From assembly GCF_030553055.1 (NCBI RefSeq), contig NZ_CP130713.1, forward strand, positions 930,001-994,000: a stretch of DNA of 64,000 nt. The letters run 5' to 3'. This DNA comes from Streptomyces sp. XD-27. GTDB lineage: Bacteria > Actinomycetota > Actinomycetes > Streptomycetales > Streptomycetaceae. Under the pieces are notes generated by a model, which worked only from the letters and a program-made list of their open reading frames with translations, did not search any database and was not told the DNA's origin. Positions 45,669-54,204 of this stretch are shown here, one piece after another (position 1 is the first letter of the stretch; each line of letters starts with the position of its first letter). Both the position numbers and the translations under genes were made by a program.

Positions 45669-45733
45669 GACACCCTTCCGCGGGCGGCAAGGGCCCACGC
45701 CAGGAAGGGTGTCCGCCGTGGCGGACACCCTTC
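45669..45733. terminator. Complex bidirectional stem-loop
   Basis: GACACCCTTCC (45669-45679) pairs with GGAAGGGTGTC (45703-45713), while GGTGTCCGCC (45708-45717) pairs perfectly with GGCGGACACC (45720-45729). The two stems share bases and are mutually exclusive. It separates convergent genes. Confidence 0.6.
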
Positions 45734-46432
45734 TCACCGCTCTTCGTCGAACCCGTGCTCCGCGACGCGGATCTTCCGGAACTCGGCACGGGCGTCCTCG
45801 GTGTAGGCGCCCACGCTGCCCGCCGTGTACGGGCGTTCCCGGTCCTCGAAGTCCACCAGCGGATGGTCGTTCACCACCACCGTCATCCGCGGGCCCCGCT
45901 GCCGCACCCTGATGTCCGACCAGGTACCGACCGGAAAGGGCGGCGAGCCGGTGGCCAGGAACCGCTGCCCGCCCCGGTAGTCGGGGTCCCGCTTCCCCAG
46001 CTCCCAGCCGTTGGGCTTGAGCGCCAGATAGTAGAAGTGCTCGGGGTCGGTGTACGCCCACACCAGCCACGCCACTTCCCACGGGTTGGGCTCGGGGCTG
46101 CGCAACTGCTCGGCGGTACGCATCCGCGCCCGGTAGTCCACCCGCTCATAGCGTGCGGTGGAGACCACCAGTGCGGCATGGGTGCGGGCGGGTTCGCGGG
46201 CCGCGCGCGGGGTGAGCGTCAGCTCGTCCGCCCCGCCGCCGTTGCTCCCGTACCCGTGGAAGACCGACCGCCACGGCCCGTACACCGCGCCGTCCTGCCA
46301 GGACGGGACCGGCTCGTCCCGCCGCCCCTCTCCGCGGACGCGGTCCACCACGAGTGCGCCGCTCACCGCGAGGACGGCGATGAGCACGATCCCTGCGAAC
46401 CGCCGGAAGGCGCACCACCGCACGGACGTCAT
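45734..46432 (-). CDS. Membrane-anchored ConA-like beta-sandwich protein
   Basis: 232 residues: one N-terminal membrane helix, then a jelly-roll type domain (VYGPWRSVFHGYG, YRARMRTAEQLR, WAYTDPEHFYYLAL, VRQRGPRMTVVVNDHPLVDF) resembling the LamG/DUF1080 glycan-binding or hydrolase fold. Last gene of the minus-strand polysaccharide operon. It probably binds or trims the polymer outside the cell. Its ATG is suited to a 4-base overlap with the repaired epimerase stop. Confidence 0.65.
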   Translation of the reverse strand: MTSVRWCAFRRFAGIVLIAVLAVSGALVVDRVRGEGRRDEPVPSWQDGAVYGPWRSVFHGYGSNGGGADELTLTPRAAREPARTHAALVVSTARYERVDYRARMRTAEQLRSPEPNPWEVAWLVWAYTDPEHFYYLALKPNGWELGKRDPDYRGGQRFLATGSPPFPVGTWSDIRVRQRGPRMTVVVNDHPLVDFEDRERPYTAGSVGAYTEDARAEFRKIRVAEHGFDEER

Positions 46433-47614
46433 GCCGACGGATCATACGAGCCCGATGCCCGGTCGCCCAGTGGGCGCCCGTCGTCCGCCGCCGCTCCGCT
46501 CGCACCGGCGCGGACCGGTCCGCCCCGAAGTCCTCGGCGAGCCGGGCCACGATGTGCTCCGCGGCCCGGCCGTCGCCGAACGGGTGGCGGGCCTGTGCCA
46601 TCCGCCCGTACTCGTCCCGGTCGTTCAGCAGCCGTGTCGCGGCGGTCAGGATGGCCTCGGGATCGGTGCCCACCAGCCGGGCCGCTCCCGCCTCCACCGC
46701 CTCCGGGCGCTCGGTGGTGGTCCGCAGCACGAGGGTGGGCTTGCCCAGGCTGGGGGCCTCCTCCTGTATGCCTCCGGAGTCGGTCAACACCAGATCGCAG
46801 GCGGCCAGGGTCGCGGCGAAGTCCAGGTAGTCGAGCGGTTCCACCACCGTCACCGCCGGGTGCCCGGCCAGTTCCGGGAGCAGGGCGTCGCGCACCGCGG
46901 GGCTGCGGTGCAGCGGCAGCACGATCTCCACGTCCCCCGGTCGGCCAGCCGTCTGAGCGCCGCCCCCATCGCCCGCATCCGGTGCCCCTGGTTCTCCCGG
47001 CGGTGCAGCGTCAGCAGCACCCGCCGGGCGCCTGTGCGAAAGGCGCTGCGTCCGGCGCCCTCCCTCAGGACCCACAGCAGGTTGTCGACGACGGTGTTGC
47101 CCGTGGTGATCACCTGCTCGGCCGGTACGCCCTCGGCGCGCAGATACGCGGCGGACCGGGCGGTGGGGGCGAAGTGCCAGAACGCCATGCGGCCGATGAG
47201 CCGGCGGTTGAGCTCCTCGGGGAACGGGTTGTCGAGGACGCCGGTGCGCAGCCCGGCCTCGACGTGGGCCACCGGGACGCGTTCGTAGAAGGCGGCCAGC
47301 GCGCCGCACAGCGCGGTGGTGGTGTCGCCCTGGACCACCACCAGGTCGGGTCGTTCGGTCCGGATCGCCGCGCCCAGCCCCGCCACGAGCCGGGCCGTCA
47401 GCTCCGGCAGCCCCTGGCGATCCCGCATCACCGCCAGGTCGGTCTTCACCCCGACCCCGAGCAGGCCCAGCATCTGGTCCAGCATCTCGCGGTGCTGGCC
47501 GGTGGTCACCACCATCGGCTCGAACAGCGAGGAGACGGCCATCGCCCGGGCCACCGGCGCCAGTTTGATCGCCTCGGGGCGGGTGCCGAGCAGCAGCATG
47601 GTGCGGACGGACAC
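46429..47614 (-). pseudogene. wecB: UDP-N-acetylglucosamine 2-epimerase (non-hydrolysing), frame broken twice
   Basis: Family sequence from LLGTRPEAIKLAPVARAM, through VVQGDTTTALCGALAAFY, VAHVEAGLRTG and PFPEELNRR to a second frame with VLTDSGGIQEEAPSLGKP. The first break is the CCCCC at 46934-46938; adding one base restores DRGDVEIVLPLHR. As written the second frame runs on to 46146 through the next gene; one extra base at 46523-46526 instead gives a stop overlapping the next ATG and exactly 395 residues. It would make UDP-ManNAc for a surface polymer. GTG 47614 is the likely start. Confidence 0.75.
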
Positions 47615-47618
47615 GAGC

Positions 47619-47723
47619 CTTCCCGATGGAGACAGAGGACTTCCCGATGGAGACAGAGGACTTCCCGATGGGGACAGAGGACTTCCTGATGAGGACATCG
47701 GTCTGCCTGATGAGGACATGGGT
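47619..47723. repeat. Five tandem 21-bp repeats upstream of wecB
   Basis: Units of the form CTTCCCGATGGAGACAGAGGA: two identical copies (47619, 47640), one with a single change (47661), and two degenerate ones (47682, 47703). They lie between the GT2 stop and the wecB start and can be read as a seven-residue repeat on the minus strand. Likely regulatory or simple slippage. Confidence 0.75.
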
Positions 47724-47769
47724 CTCCCTAGGCGGGTGAGCGGACGGAAAGGGAAATGGGGAAAGAGCG

Positions 47770-49011
47770 TCAGGTACGTGCGGTCTTGAGCCAGGTCCGC
47801 TTGCCGGTGGCGGCCCGCCACAGCCCCCACCAGCCCGCCGCGAACCAGATGTAGCCGTAGAGCACGAAGACGTGTCCCAGCAGCGCCGCCCGGAGCACTC
47901 CGAGCGACCGCTCGCGCCGGCGGTAGACGAAGCCGTAGATCCAGGCGGAGGTGAAGGAGAGCAGGTACGGGCCGAGCAGCCACATCGGGGAGATCAGCGG
48001 GCGTCCGGCCTGGAACGAGGCGGCGGCCGTGCCGAACACGGCGATCAGGAAGGACAGCGGAAGCAGCGAGGTGAGCAGGATCAGCAGCGGGCTGGACAGG
48101 TGGTAGAGCAGGTCCGTCGCGGCCCTGCCCCGGACATCACGCAGGATCAGCGGCACCAGGTTGGCGGACTGCAGGTGCCCCTGGAACCAGCGGGAGCGCT
48201 GGCGCACCAGCCGCCGCAGGTCCAGCACGGCCTGCTGGGAGACGGCGGCCGTGGTGCAGTGCTGGTTGGTCCAGCCGCGTGCGATCAGCCGCACGCCCAG
48301 GTCCAGGTCCTCGGTGAGGCTGTCGCTCCACGGCTTCTCACCCAGCGAGTCCAGCGCGGACAGCCGCATGAACTGGCCGTTGCCGCCCATCCCCACGCTG
48401 CCGATGGACCGGCGGGCGGTTTGGAAGACGTCGCCGTAGACGACGAACTCCATGTCCTGGAGCCGGGCCAGCAGCCCCGCCTCCCGGTTGTACATCCGGA
48501 CGCAGAGCTGGGTGGCCCCGGTCCGGGGGTCGTTGAAGAACGGGTCGACCGCCTCGATCACATGGCGGTCCAGCCGGCCGTCGGCGTCCACGACACAGAC
48601 GATCACATCGTCCGGGTCCCGGTCGCCGAGCAGCCCGGACGCCCGCAGCCGGCGGACGCCGTCGTTGAGCGCGGCGCCCTTGCCGCGCCGGGCGTCGGGC
48701 AACCGGCGCTGGTGGAGCCGGACCCGCTCGGGGTCCGCGGCGCGCGCGATCTCGGCCGTCCGGTCGTCGGATGCGTCGTCGATGACGAGGGCGACGCAGT
48801 CGTCGGCGGGCAGGCTGGTGATCCGCGCCAGGCTCTCGGCCAGCACCTTCTCCTCGTTGAGGCAGGCGAGCAGGAAGACGTAGCGGCGGCTTCGGCCGGA
48901 GCCGGGGGCGTGCGGCACCCGGCGCCGGGAGAGCAGGAAAAGACTGAAGTTGTATGTCCCGGCCATCGCGATGAGCGCGACGGCGGCCCATGTCAACGGC
49001 TCGAGCGTCAC
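47770..49011 (-). CDS. Family 2 glycosyltransferase, polysaccharide synthase type
   Basis: 413 residues: an N-terminal membrane helix, a GT2 domain with LVIDDASDD, VVDADGRLD and EDLDLGVR acidic motifs and the processive-enzyme motif QRSRWFQGHL (QxxRW), and several C-terminal membrane helices. It resembles synthases of poly-hexosamine surface polymers. Co-transcribed with the small protein upstream (ATGA overlap) and the UDP-GlcNAc 2-epimerase downstream. Confidence 0.85.
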   Translation of the reverse strand: MTLEPLTWAAVALIAMAGTYNFSLFLLSRRRVPHAPGSGRSRRYVFLLACLNEEKVLAESLARITSLPADDCVALVIDDASDDRTAEIARAADPERVRLHQRRLPDARRGKGAALNDGVRRLRASGLLGDRDPDDVIVCVVDADGRLDRHVIEAVDPFFNDPRTGATQLCVRMYNREAGLLARLQDMEFVVYGDVFQTARRSIGSVGMGGNGQFMRLSALDSLGEKPWSDSLTEDLDLGVRLIARGWTNQHCTTAAVSQQAVLDLRRLVRQRSRWFQGHLQSANLVPLILRDVRGRAATDLLYHLSSPLLILLTSLLPLSFLIAVFGTAAASFQAGRPLISPMWLLGPYLLSFTSAWIYGFVYRRRERSLGVLRAALLGHVFVLYGYIWFAAGWWGLWRAATGKRTWLKTART

Positions 49012-49250
49012 GGCCGGTCCACCGCCGGCCGGCCGTCACGCGCGGCGCCGTCCGGAGGCGGCAGAGCAGAGTTCGCGCGTATTCGAAAACGCGCGATAAT
49101 CAATCCGAAAACAATCAGGCAGTAGAGCAGGAATCCCGCACCGGCGGCTGCCTGGAGAACCCTGGCAACCGAAATCCCTGGGATCATTTCCGGTGCCGCC
49201 GCGAGTCCCACCAAGGGCAGCACTGATCCCAGAGCAGACCTACCGTACAT
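49008..49250 (-). CDS. Small membrane protein coupled to the GT2
   Basis: 80 residues from ATG 49250 (GGGGGGACC upstream): a short N-terminal hydrophobic segment, a strong helix (AGFLLYCLIVFGLIIA) and a Pro-rich tail. Its stop overlaps the GT2 start by four bases. Small partners of this kind accompany several polysaccharide synthases; function here is inferred only from position. Confidence 0.6.
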   Translation of the reverse strand: MYGRSALGSVLPLVGLAAAPEMIPGISVARVLQAAAGAGFLLYCLIVFGLIIARFRIRANSALPPPDGAARDGRPAVDRP

Positions 49251-49577
49251 CGGTCCCCCCAATGTGACGCGGCGCAGAAGTGGCGGACCCGTCCCCAACA
49301 GGCCCACTGCTGCGCGCTTATGGAAGGTACCAGACACATCCGCCCGTACGGGGGCGGTTGTTCTTTTTTCAAGGGGAGATTTTTTCCCGGTACGGTCCCA
49401 TTGACAGCGGGGAGGGGCGATCACCACAATCTCCGGATTGTTGAGCTCCGTGATCCCGCGCGTGGAAATTCGGTGACGGCTCGAACATGCTCCTCGCTCC
49501 ACATCCAGCCATGATCCGATGCCTTCTGAGTGGCTGCGTTCCACAGCACGCGGGACCGAATCGAGGGGGGTACACAG
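49251..49577. promoter_or_regulatory. Divergent polysaccharide promoter region with a dyad operator
   Basis: 327 bases between the two operons. TTGACA (49401-49406) lies 18 bases from CACAAT (49425-49430). Over that -10 sits a dyad: ACAATC-TCCG-GATTGT (49426-49441), enclosed by GATCAC/GTGATC (49419, 49455). A stretch near 49349-49388 has T6 runs, rare in this genome. A repressor or structured leader is likely. Confidence 0.5.
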
Positions 49578-51470
49578 ATGCGAGAACCCCGTAGGAGATC
49601 CCGGCCGGCGTGGCTGGCCGTGATCGCTCTGGCCATCGCCGCCCTGCTGGGGGGTGGTTTCCTGACGCCCACGGCCGCCGTCGGCGGCAGCGCGGACCGG
49701 TCGTCGACACACGGACCCGCCGCCGGGGTGCGCGCGAAGGACATCAAGGGGTGGGCGGCGACGCAGCGGTCCGCGGACGCGCAGCGGCGCGCCGAGATGG
49801 CCGAAAAGCGCACCGCCGGGAACCGGTCGGCGAAGGATCCGCGGTCGAACCGGCTTGTGAAGAAGGTGAAGAAGCTGCGGTCGGCGGCGACCGCCGGGCT
49901 GCGGCTCCGGGTCGCGCCGCGCGCGGCCGCCGCCGAGCCCGGTCAGGCCAAGACGCTGGTGCTGTACGACACTGCGGGCCCGTACGGGCACCTGGGCGAG
50001 CTGTACGCGATGGGCGCGGCCAACCTCGGTGGCCACTTCGGCACGGTGACCGCCAAGCCGGTCCAGGAGTACACCTCCGGCATGCTGGAGAGCTACGACG
50101 CCACCGTCTACATCGGCTCGACCTACTACGGCGGTGAGGTCCCGGACGCCGTACCGGAGGACTTCTACCTCGACACGCTGCTGTCCGAGCGGCCGGTCAT
50201 CTGGGTCGGCGCGAACATCTGGAACATGGCCAACTCCATCAGCCGCCAGGAGTTCGGGTTCAAGTACGGCTGGGACCCGACGACCTCCTTCTACGGGTCC
50301 GGCGGCAGCGTGGGCCAGGTCAGCAAGGTCACCTACAAGGGCCAGCAGCTCACCCGCACGATCCCCGCGGGCCAGGACGGCGGCGTGCTGCACCCCGACG
50401 TCAAGACGGGGCCGGGCTACGCGCCGGTGACCGAGGTGGCGCAGGCGGTGGACACGGCCGGCGGTACGGAGACGGCCTTCCCGTGGGCGATCCGCTCCGG
50501 CAACCTGACCTACGTCGGTGAGATCCCCTTCACCTACGTCAACGAGACCGACCGGGTCATCGCCTTCCAGGACCTGCTGTTCGACGCGCTGGCGCCGCAG
50601 ACGGCCGAGCAGCACCGGGCCATGATGCGGCTGGAGGACATCACGCCGCTGTCCAACACCACCAGCCTGCGGGCGCTCGCCGACTATCTGAAGTCGCAGA
50701 ACATCTCCTACGGCATCAACGTCATCCCGGTCTACACCGACCCCAAGGGGGCGCAGAACAACGGCGTCCCGCGCACCGTCAAGCTCTCCCAGCGGCCGGG
50801 TCTGGTGAGCACCCTCAAGTACATGCTCGCCAACGGCGCGGTGCTGATGGACCACGGCTACACCCACCAGTACGGCAACGTGGACAACCCGTACAACGGC
50901 GTGAGCGGCGACGACTTCGAGTTCTTCCGCGCCCATGTGGGCCCCGACAACTCGGTGGTCTACGACGGTCCGGTGGCCGAGGACTCCGCCGAGTGGGCGC
51001 AGGGCCGGGTCAACGCGGCCCTCGCCGAGTTCGCCCGCGTGGGGCTGCCCCGGCCGAAGCTGTGGACCACCCCGCACTACGCCGCCTCGGCCACCGACTA
51101 CCGGGTGTTCGCGCAGAACTTCTCCGCCCGGCTGGAGCGGCCGCTGTACTTCGCGGGCACGCTGCGCGGTGCCGCGGCCGACCCGACCCGCTACCTGGGG
51201 CAGTTCTTCCCGTACCCCGTCACCGACGTGTACGGGTCGAAGGTGCTCCCGGAGAACCTGGGCAGCTATGAGCCCGACGCGGCCAACAACCATCCGCCGC
51301 GGCTGCCGGCCGACCTGGTCAAGGCGGCCAAGGCCAACCTGGCGGTGCGCGACGGATTCGCCAGCTTCTACTACCACCCGTACCACCCGGTGGAGCCGCT
51401 GAAGGAGACCGTGGAGGGTCTCCAGCAGCTCGGCTACACCTTCGTCAGCCCGGAGAGCCTGATCGGGTGA
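49578..51470 (+). CDS. Secreted DUF2334 protein (deacetylase-like)
   Basis: 630 residues from ATG 49578 with GAGGGGGG upstream: signal peptide (RPAWLAVIALAIAALLGGG), a charged linker, and a DUF2334 domain from about 350. DUF2334 has the carbohydrate-esterase-4 fold; the usual features are visible in MMRLEDITPL, LMDHGYTHQYGN and FYYHPYHPVEP. It should act on an exported glycan, consistent with the GT2/wecB genes opposite. Residues 100-300 form a separate domain (GPYGHLGELYAMGAANLGGHFG) of unknown fold. Confidence 0.78.
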   Translation: MREPRRRSRPAWLAVIALAIAALLGGGFLTPTAAVGGSADRSSTHGPAAGVRAKDIKGWAATQRSADAQRRAEMAEKRTAGNRSAKDPRSNRLVKKVKKLRSAATAGLRLRVAPRAAAAEPGQAKTLVLYDTAGPYGHLGELYAMGAANLGGHFGTVTAKPVQEYTSGMLESYDATVYIGSTYYGGEVPDAVPEDFYLDTLLSERPVIWVGANIWNMANSISRQEFGFKYGWDPTTSFYGSGGSVGQVSKVTYKGQQLTRTIPAGQDGGVLHPDVKTGPGYAPVTEVAQAVDTAGGTETAFPWAIRSGNLTYVGEIPFTYVNETDRVIAFQDLLFDALAPQTAEQHRAMMRLEDITPLSNTTSLRALADYLKSQNISYGINVIPVYTDPKGAQNNGVPRTVKLSQRPGLVSTLKYMLANGAVLMDHGYTHQYGNVDNPYNGVSGDDFEFFRAHVGPDNSVVYDGPVAEDSAEWAQGRVNAALAEFARVGLPRPKLWTTPHYAASATDYRVFAQNFSARLERPLYFAGTLRGAAADPTRYLGQFFPYPVTDVYGSKVLPENLGSYEPDAANNHPPRLPADLVKAAKANLAVRDGFASFYYHPYHPVEPLKETVEGLQQLGYTFVSPESLIG

Positions 51471-51500
51471 GCTGACGCGCCCGGTCCCGCCTGAGCACCA

Positions 51501-51540
51501 CCCGTGCCGTCCCCGCGCCGTGCGGCGGGGACGGCACGGG
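51501..51540 (+). terminator. Strong stem-loop after the DUF2334 gene
   Basis: CCCGTGCCGTCCCCGC pairs with GCGGGGACGGCACGGG around an 8-base loop. It lies between the DUF2334 and GH genes, so transcription may be attenuated between them. Confidence 0.75.
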
Positions 51541-51583
51541 CATCCGTACAACGCCACAGTCACGCCATAGTGAGGCCCTGCCG

Positions 51584-52645
51584 ATGAAAGCACTGAGGCG
51601 GGCGACCGCCGCGGTGACCGCCGCTCTCGCCTTTCTGACCGGCTGCTCGGGAGGCGGCGACGGCTCGGCCGCACCCCGCACCGGCAGTCCCACCCACTCC
51701 CCCGCCACCGGCGGCGGCCGGGGCGAACAGGTGCGGGGCATCACCCTGCCCGCCTGGAGCACCGACGACTACGACCGGCCCGAAGCCCGGCGCTATCTGC
51801 GGCAGATCGCGGACACCGGCGCCCGCTGGGTGGTCTTCACCCCCACCTGGTACCAGGACGGCCCCCGCCGGTCCGCGATGCACACCACCGAGGAGACCGC
51901 GAGCGACCGCAGCGTGCGCCGCGTCGTCGAACTCGCCCATGCCACCGGGCTGAAGGTGCTGCTCAAGCCGCATGTGGACCTGGTGGACGGGGGCGACCGC
52001 GCCGACATCCGGCCCGCCGACCGGGACGCCTGGTTCTCCGCGTACGAGCGCTTCATCACCCACTACGCCGAGCTGGCCGAGGAGCTCGGCGTGGAGCGGT
52101 TCGCCGTCGGAACCGAACTGGCCGGCACCAGCCGCGACCACCGGCGCTGGACCGAGGTGATCGCCTCCGTACGCGACACCTACCGCGGCCCGTTGACCTA
52201 CGCCGCCAACTTCGACGAATACCGCCGCGTCCGGTTCTGGTCCTCCCTCGACACGATCGGTATCGACGCCTACTGGCCGCTGACGGAGACCGCCACGGCC
52301 GACCCCGAGCGGCTGGCCGAGGGTTGGCGGCCGATCGTCGCGGAACTCGCCGCCTTCGCCCGCCGGCAGGACCGGAAGATCCTGTTCACCGAGGCCGGCT
52401 ACGTCAGTCAGCGCGGCTCGACCACCGCGCCGTACTCCTGGACCGTCAGCGAACGGGCCGCCGCGAAGGAGCAGGCCGCGGCGTACGACGCGCTGCTGAC
52501 CGCCTTCGACGGCCGGACCTGGTGGGCCGGGGTGTGCTGGTGGATGTGGGACGACTGGCCCGACAGCGGGGAGACCGAACGGCGCCTGGCCTACACCCCG
52601 CACGGCAAGCCCGCGGAGGACGTGCTGCGCCGCTGGTGGCGGTAG
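51584..52645 (+). CDS. Lipoprotein, GH113-like glycoside hydrolase
   Basis: 353 residues with an LTGC lipobox at the end of the signal peptide. The TIM-barrel fold has two acids at the usual strand ends: Glu in VGTELAGTS and Glu in FTEAGYVSQ, with WWMWDDW near the C-terminus as in GH113/GH5-like mannanase relatives. It could trim the polysaccharide made by the opposite operon. Ends WWR. Confidence 0.78.
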   Translation: MKALRRATAAVTAALAFLTGCSGGGDGSAAPRTGSPTHSPATGGGRGEQVRGITLPAWSTDDYDRPEARRYLRQIADTGARWVVFTPTWYQDGPRRSAMHTTEETASDRSVRRVVELAHATGLKVLLKPHVDLVDGGDRADIRPADRDAWFSAYERFITHYAELAEELGVERFAVGTELAGTSRDHRRWTEVIASVRDTYRGPLTYAANFDEYRRVRFWSSLDTIGIDAYWPLTETATADPERLAEGWRPIVAELAAFARRQDRKILFTEAGYVSQRGSTTAPYSWTVSERAAAKEQAAAYDALLTAFDGRTWWAGVCWWMWDDWPDSGETERRLAYTPHGKPAEDVLRRWWR

Positions 52646-52988
52646 CCGGCGGCGAGGGGGCGCGTGATCGAGAGGGGTGCAGCGCCGTTGCACTCCCTCT
52701 ACGCTCCTTCACCTCTCCTCCATCGTTGTAAAGAGTGGTCAACCGACCGGCGCTGTGTAATTCTCTGATTGCTCCGGTGGCCTGATGTCACCAGTGTCCA
52801 CCGGGCGTTCCCGATCGCGCCGTCCGCGCGAAAGGGCTTGGGGGGAATTCCGAAACCGTGCCGCGCTGCCACCAGTCGAAGCTGCGGAATACTTCCGAAA
52901 CGTACCGCCGCGTTGGTTGCGCAAAGGCGGCCGTTCCCGCATCCCAGCACCATTCCTGTTGCCGATCCCAGCAGAGAGAAGGTAAGAG
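52646..52988. promoter_or_regulatory. Gene-free leader with direct repeats
   Basis: 343 bases before the triple-domain secreted protein. The motif TTCCGAAAC occurs twice (about 52848 and 52893). A GGTGG...CCACC inverted repeat lies near 52777-52803. No firm promoter hexamers seen. Confidence 0.3.
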
Positions 52989-54080
52989 ATGCACGCGAAA
53001 AACCATGAAAATCCCAGGGGATGGCCGACCCGCATACTCCGTGCCCTGACGGTGGTCGCGCTCGCCATCGGCATGATCGCTCTCGCGCCGCTCACCGCCC
53101 ACGCGGCCCCGAGCCGCGGCCACGCCTACGTGTGGGCGAACCAGCCGTCCGCGCCACTCAACACGCCCTACACGCCATCCGGCTACTACAGCAGGAATTC
53201 GACAGGCGCGGCGAACTCCGTCGTCCGCACCGGCACCGGCCAGTACACCGTGCGCATGCCCAGACTCGGGCTGCTGGGCGGCACCGTGCACGTCACGGCC
53301 TACGGAGCGACGTCCCACTCCTGCAACGTCGCCTCCTGGTACCCCGTCGGTGACCGGCTCGACGTGCACGTGCGGTGCTTCACCCCGTCCGGCTACCGGG
53401 CCGACACCCGGTTCACCGCGAGCTTCGTCAACACCTCCTCCCTCGGCGGCCGCTTCGGCTACGTGTGGGCGGACCGGCCGACCGCGGGCTCGTACACGTC
53501 GGCGTCGACGTACCAGTTCAACTCGTCCGGCGCCGCCAACACCATCACGCGCGGCGGTGTGGGCCAGTACACGGTGCGGTTCCCGAACATCGGCTCCGCG
53601 GCGGGGCATGTGCAGGCCACCGCGTACGGGGATGTGCAAGCGCGCTGCAAGGTCGCCAACTGGTATCCCTCCGGATCCGCCCAGCTCGTCAACGTCCGCT
53701 GCTTCACCCTCAGCGGCGCCCTGCGCGACACCCGGTTCACGCTGACCTACACCCGTGGCACGAGCATCCTCCGTACGGCGCCCGCCGCGTACGCCTGGGC
53801 GAACCAGCCCACCTCGGGCTCGTACACGCCGGCGACGGCGTACCAGTACAACTCCGCCGGATACACCAACCGGATCACGCGCCACGGCGTCGGCGTCTAC
53901 CGCGTCTGGACCCCCGGGATGCCCCTGGGCTACGGCGATGTCCAGGTCACGGCCTACGGCTCCGACTCCAGGCACTGCAAGGTGGACTACTGGACGCCGA
54001 GCACCGGCATCCAGGTGCGGTGCTACACCGCCTCGGGGGCACCGGCCGACACGTACTACGACGTGTCGTTCGCACGGTGA
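52989..54080 (+). CDS. Secreted protein of three repeated cysteine-pair domains
   Basis: 363 residues from ATG 52989 (GAGAAGG upstream). Signal peptide ends TAHAAPS. Three domains of about 105 residues follow, each with Y(V/A)WANQP or YVWADRP, a Y-x-(F/Y)NSxGxxN motif, GxGxYTVR, VTAYG, and two Cys that probably pair (for example SCNV and VRCF). Streptomycetes have related secreted proteins of unknown role. Compact, disulphide-stabilised extracellular binding protein is the best guess. Confidence 0.75.
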   Translation: MHAKNHENPRGWPTRILRALTVVALAIGMIALAPLTAHAAPSRGHAYVWANQPSAPLNTPYTPSGYYSRNSTGAANSVVRTGTGQYTVRMPRLGLLGGTVHVTAYGATSHSCNVASWYPVGDRLDVHVRCFTPSGYRADTRFTASFVNTSSLGGRFGYVWADRPTAGSYTSASTYQFNSSGAANTITRGGVGQYTVRFPNIGSAAGHVQATAYGDVQARCKVANWYPSGSAQLVNVRCFTLSGALRDTRFTLTYTRGTSILRTAPAAYAWANQPTSGSYTPATAYQYNSAGYTNRITRHGVGVYRVWTPGMPLGYGDVQVTAYGSDSRHCKVDYWTPSTGIQVRCYTASGAPADTYYDVSFAR

Positions 54081-54100
54081 GCGCGGCGTAGGCCCCTGTC

Positions 54101-54142
54101 CCGGCCTCGCGCTTCCGGCCACGGCCGGGAGCGCGAGGCCGG
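54101..54142 (+). terminator. Stem-loop after the triple-domain protein
   Basis: CCGGCCTCGCGC and GCGCGAGGCCGG pair perfectly around an 18-base loop, 20 bases past the stop. Confidence 0.7.
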
Positions 54143-54204
54143 ACTCCGTTCCGCAGAGCGACAAGGGAGAATCGCTCTGGCATCGGCACGGAGAAGAGAG
54201 TCAC

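Noticed and set aside
46146..46428. Epimerase extending to the stop at 46146
   Set aside because: It would overlap most of the next gene and reads as Arg-rich nonsense; one added base at 46523 gives a natural end.
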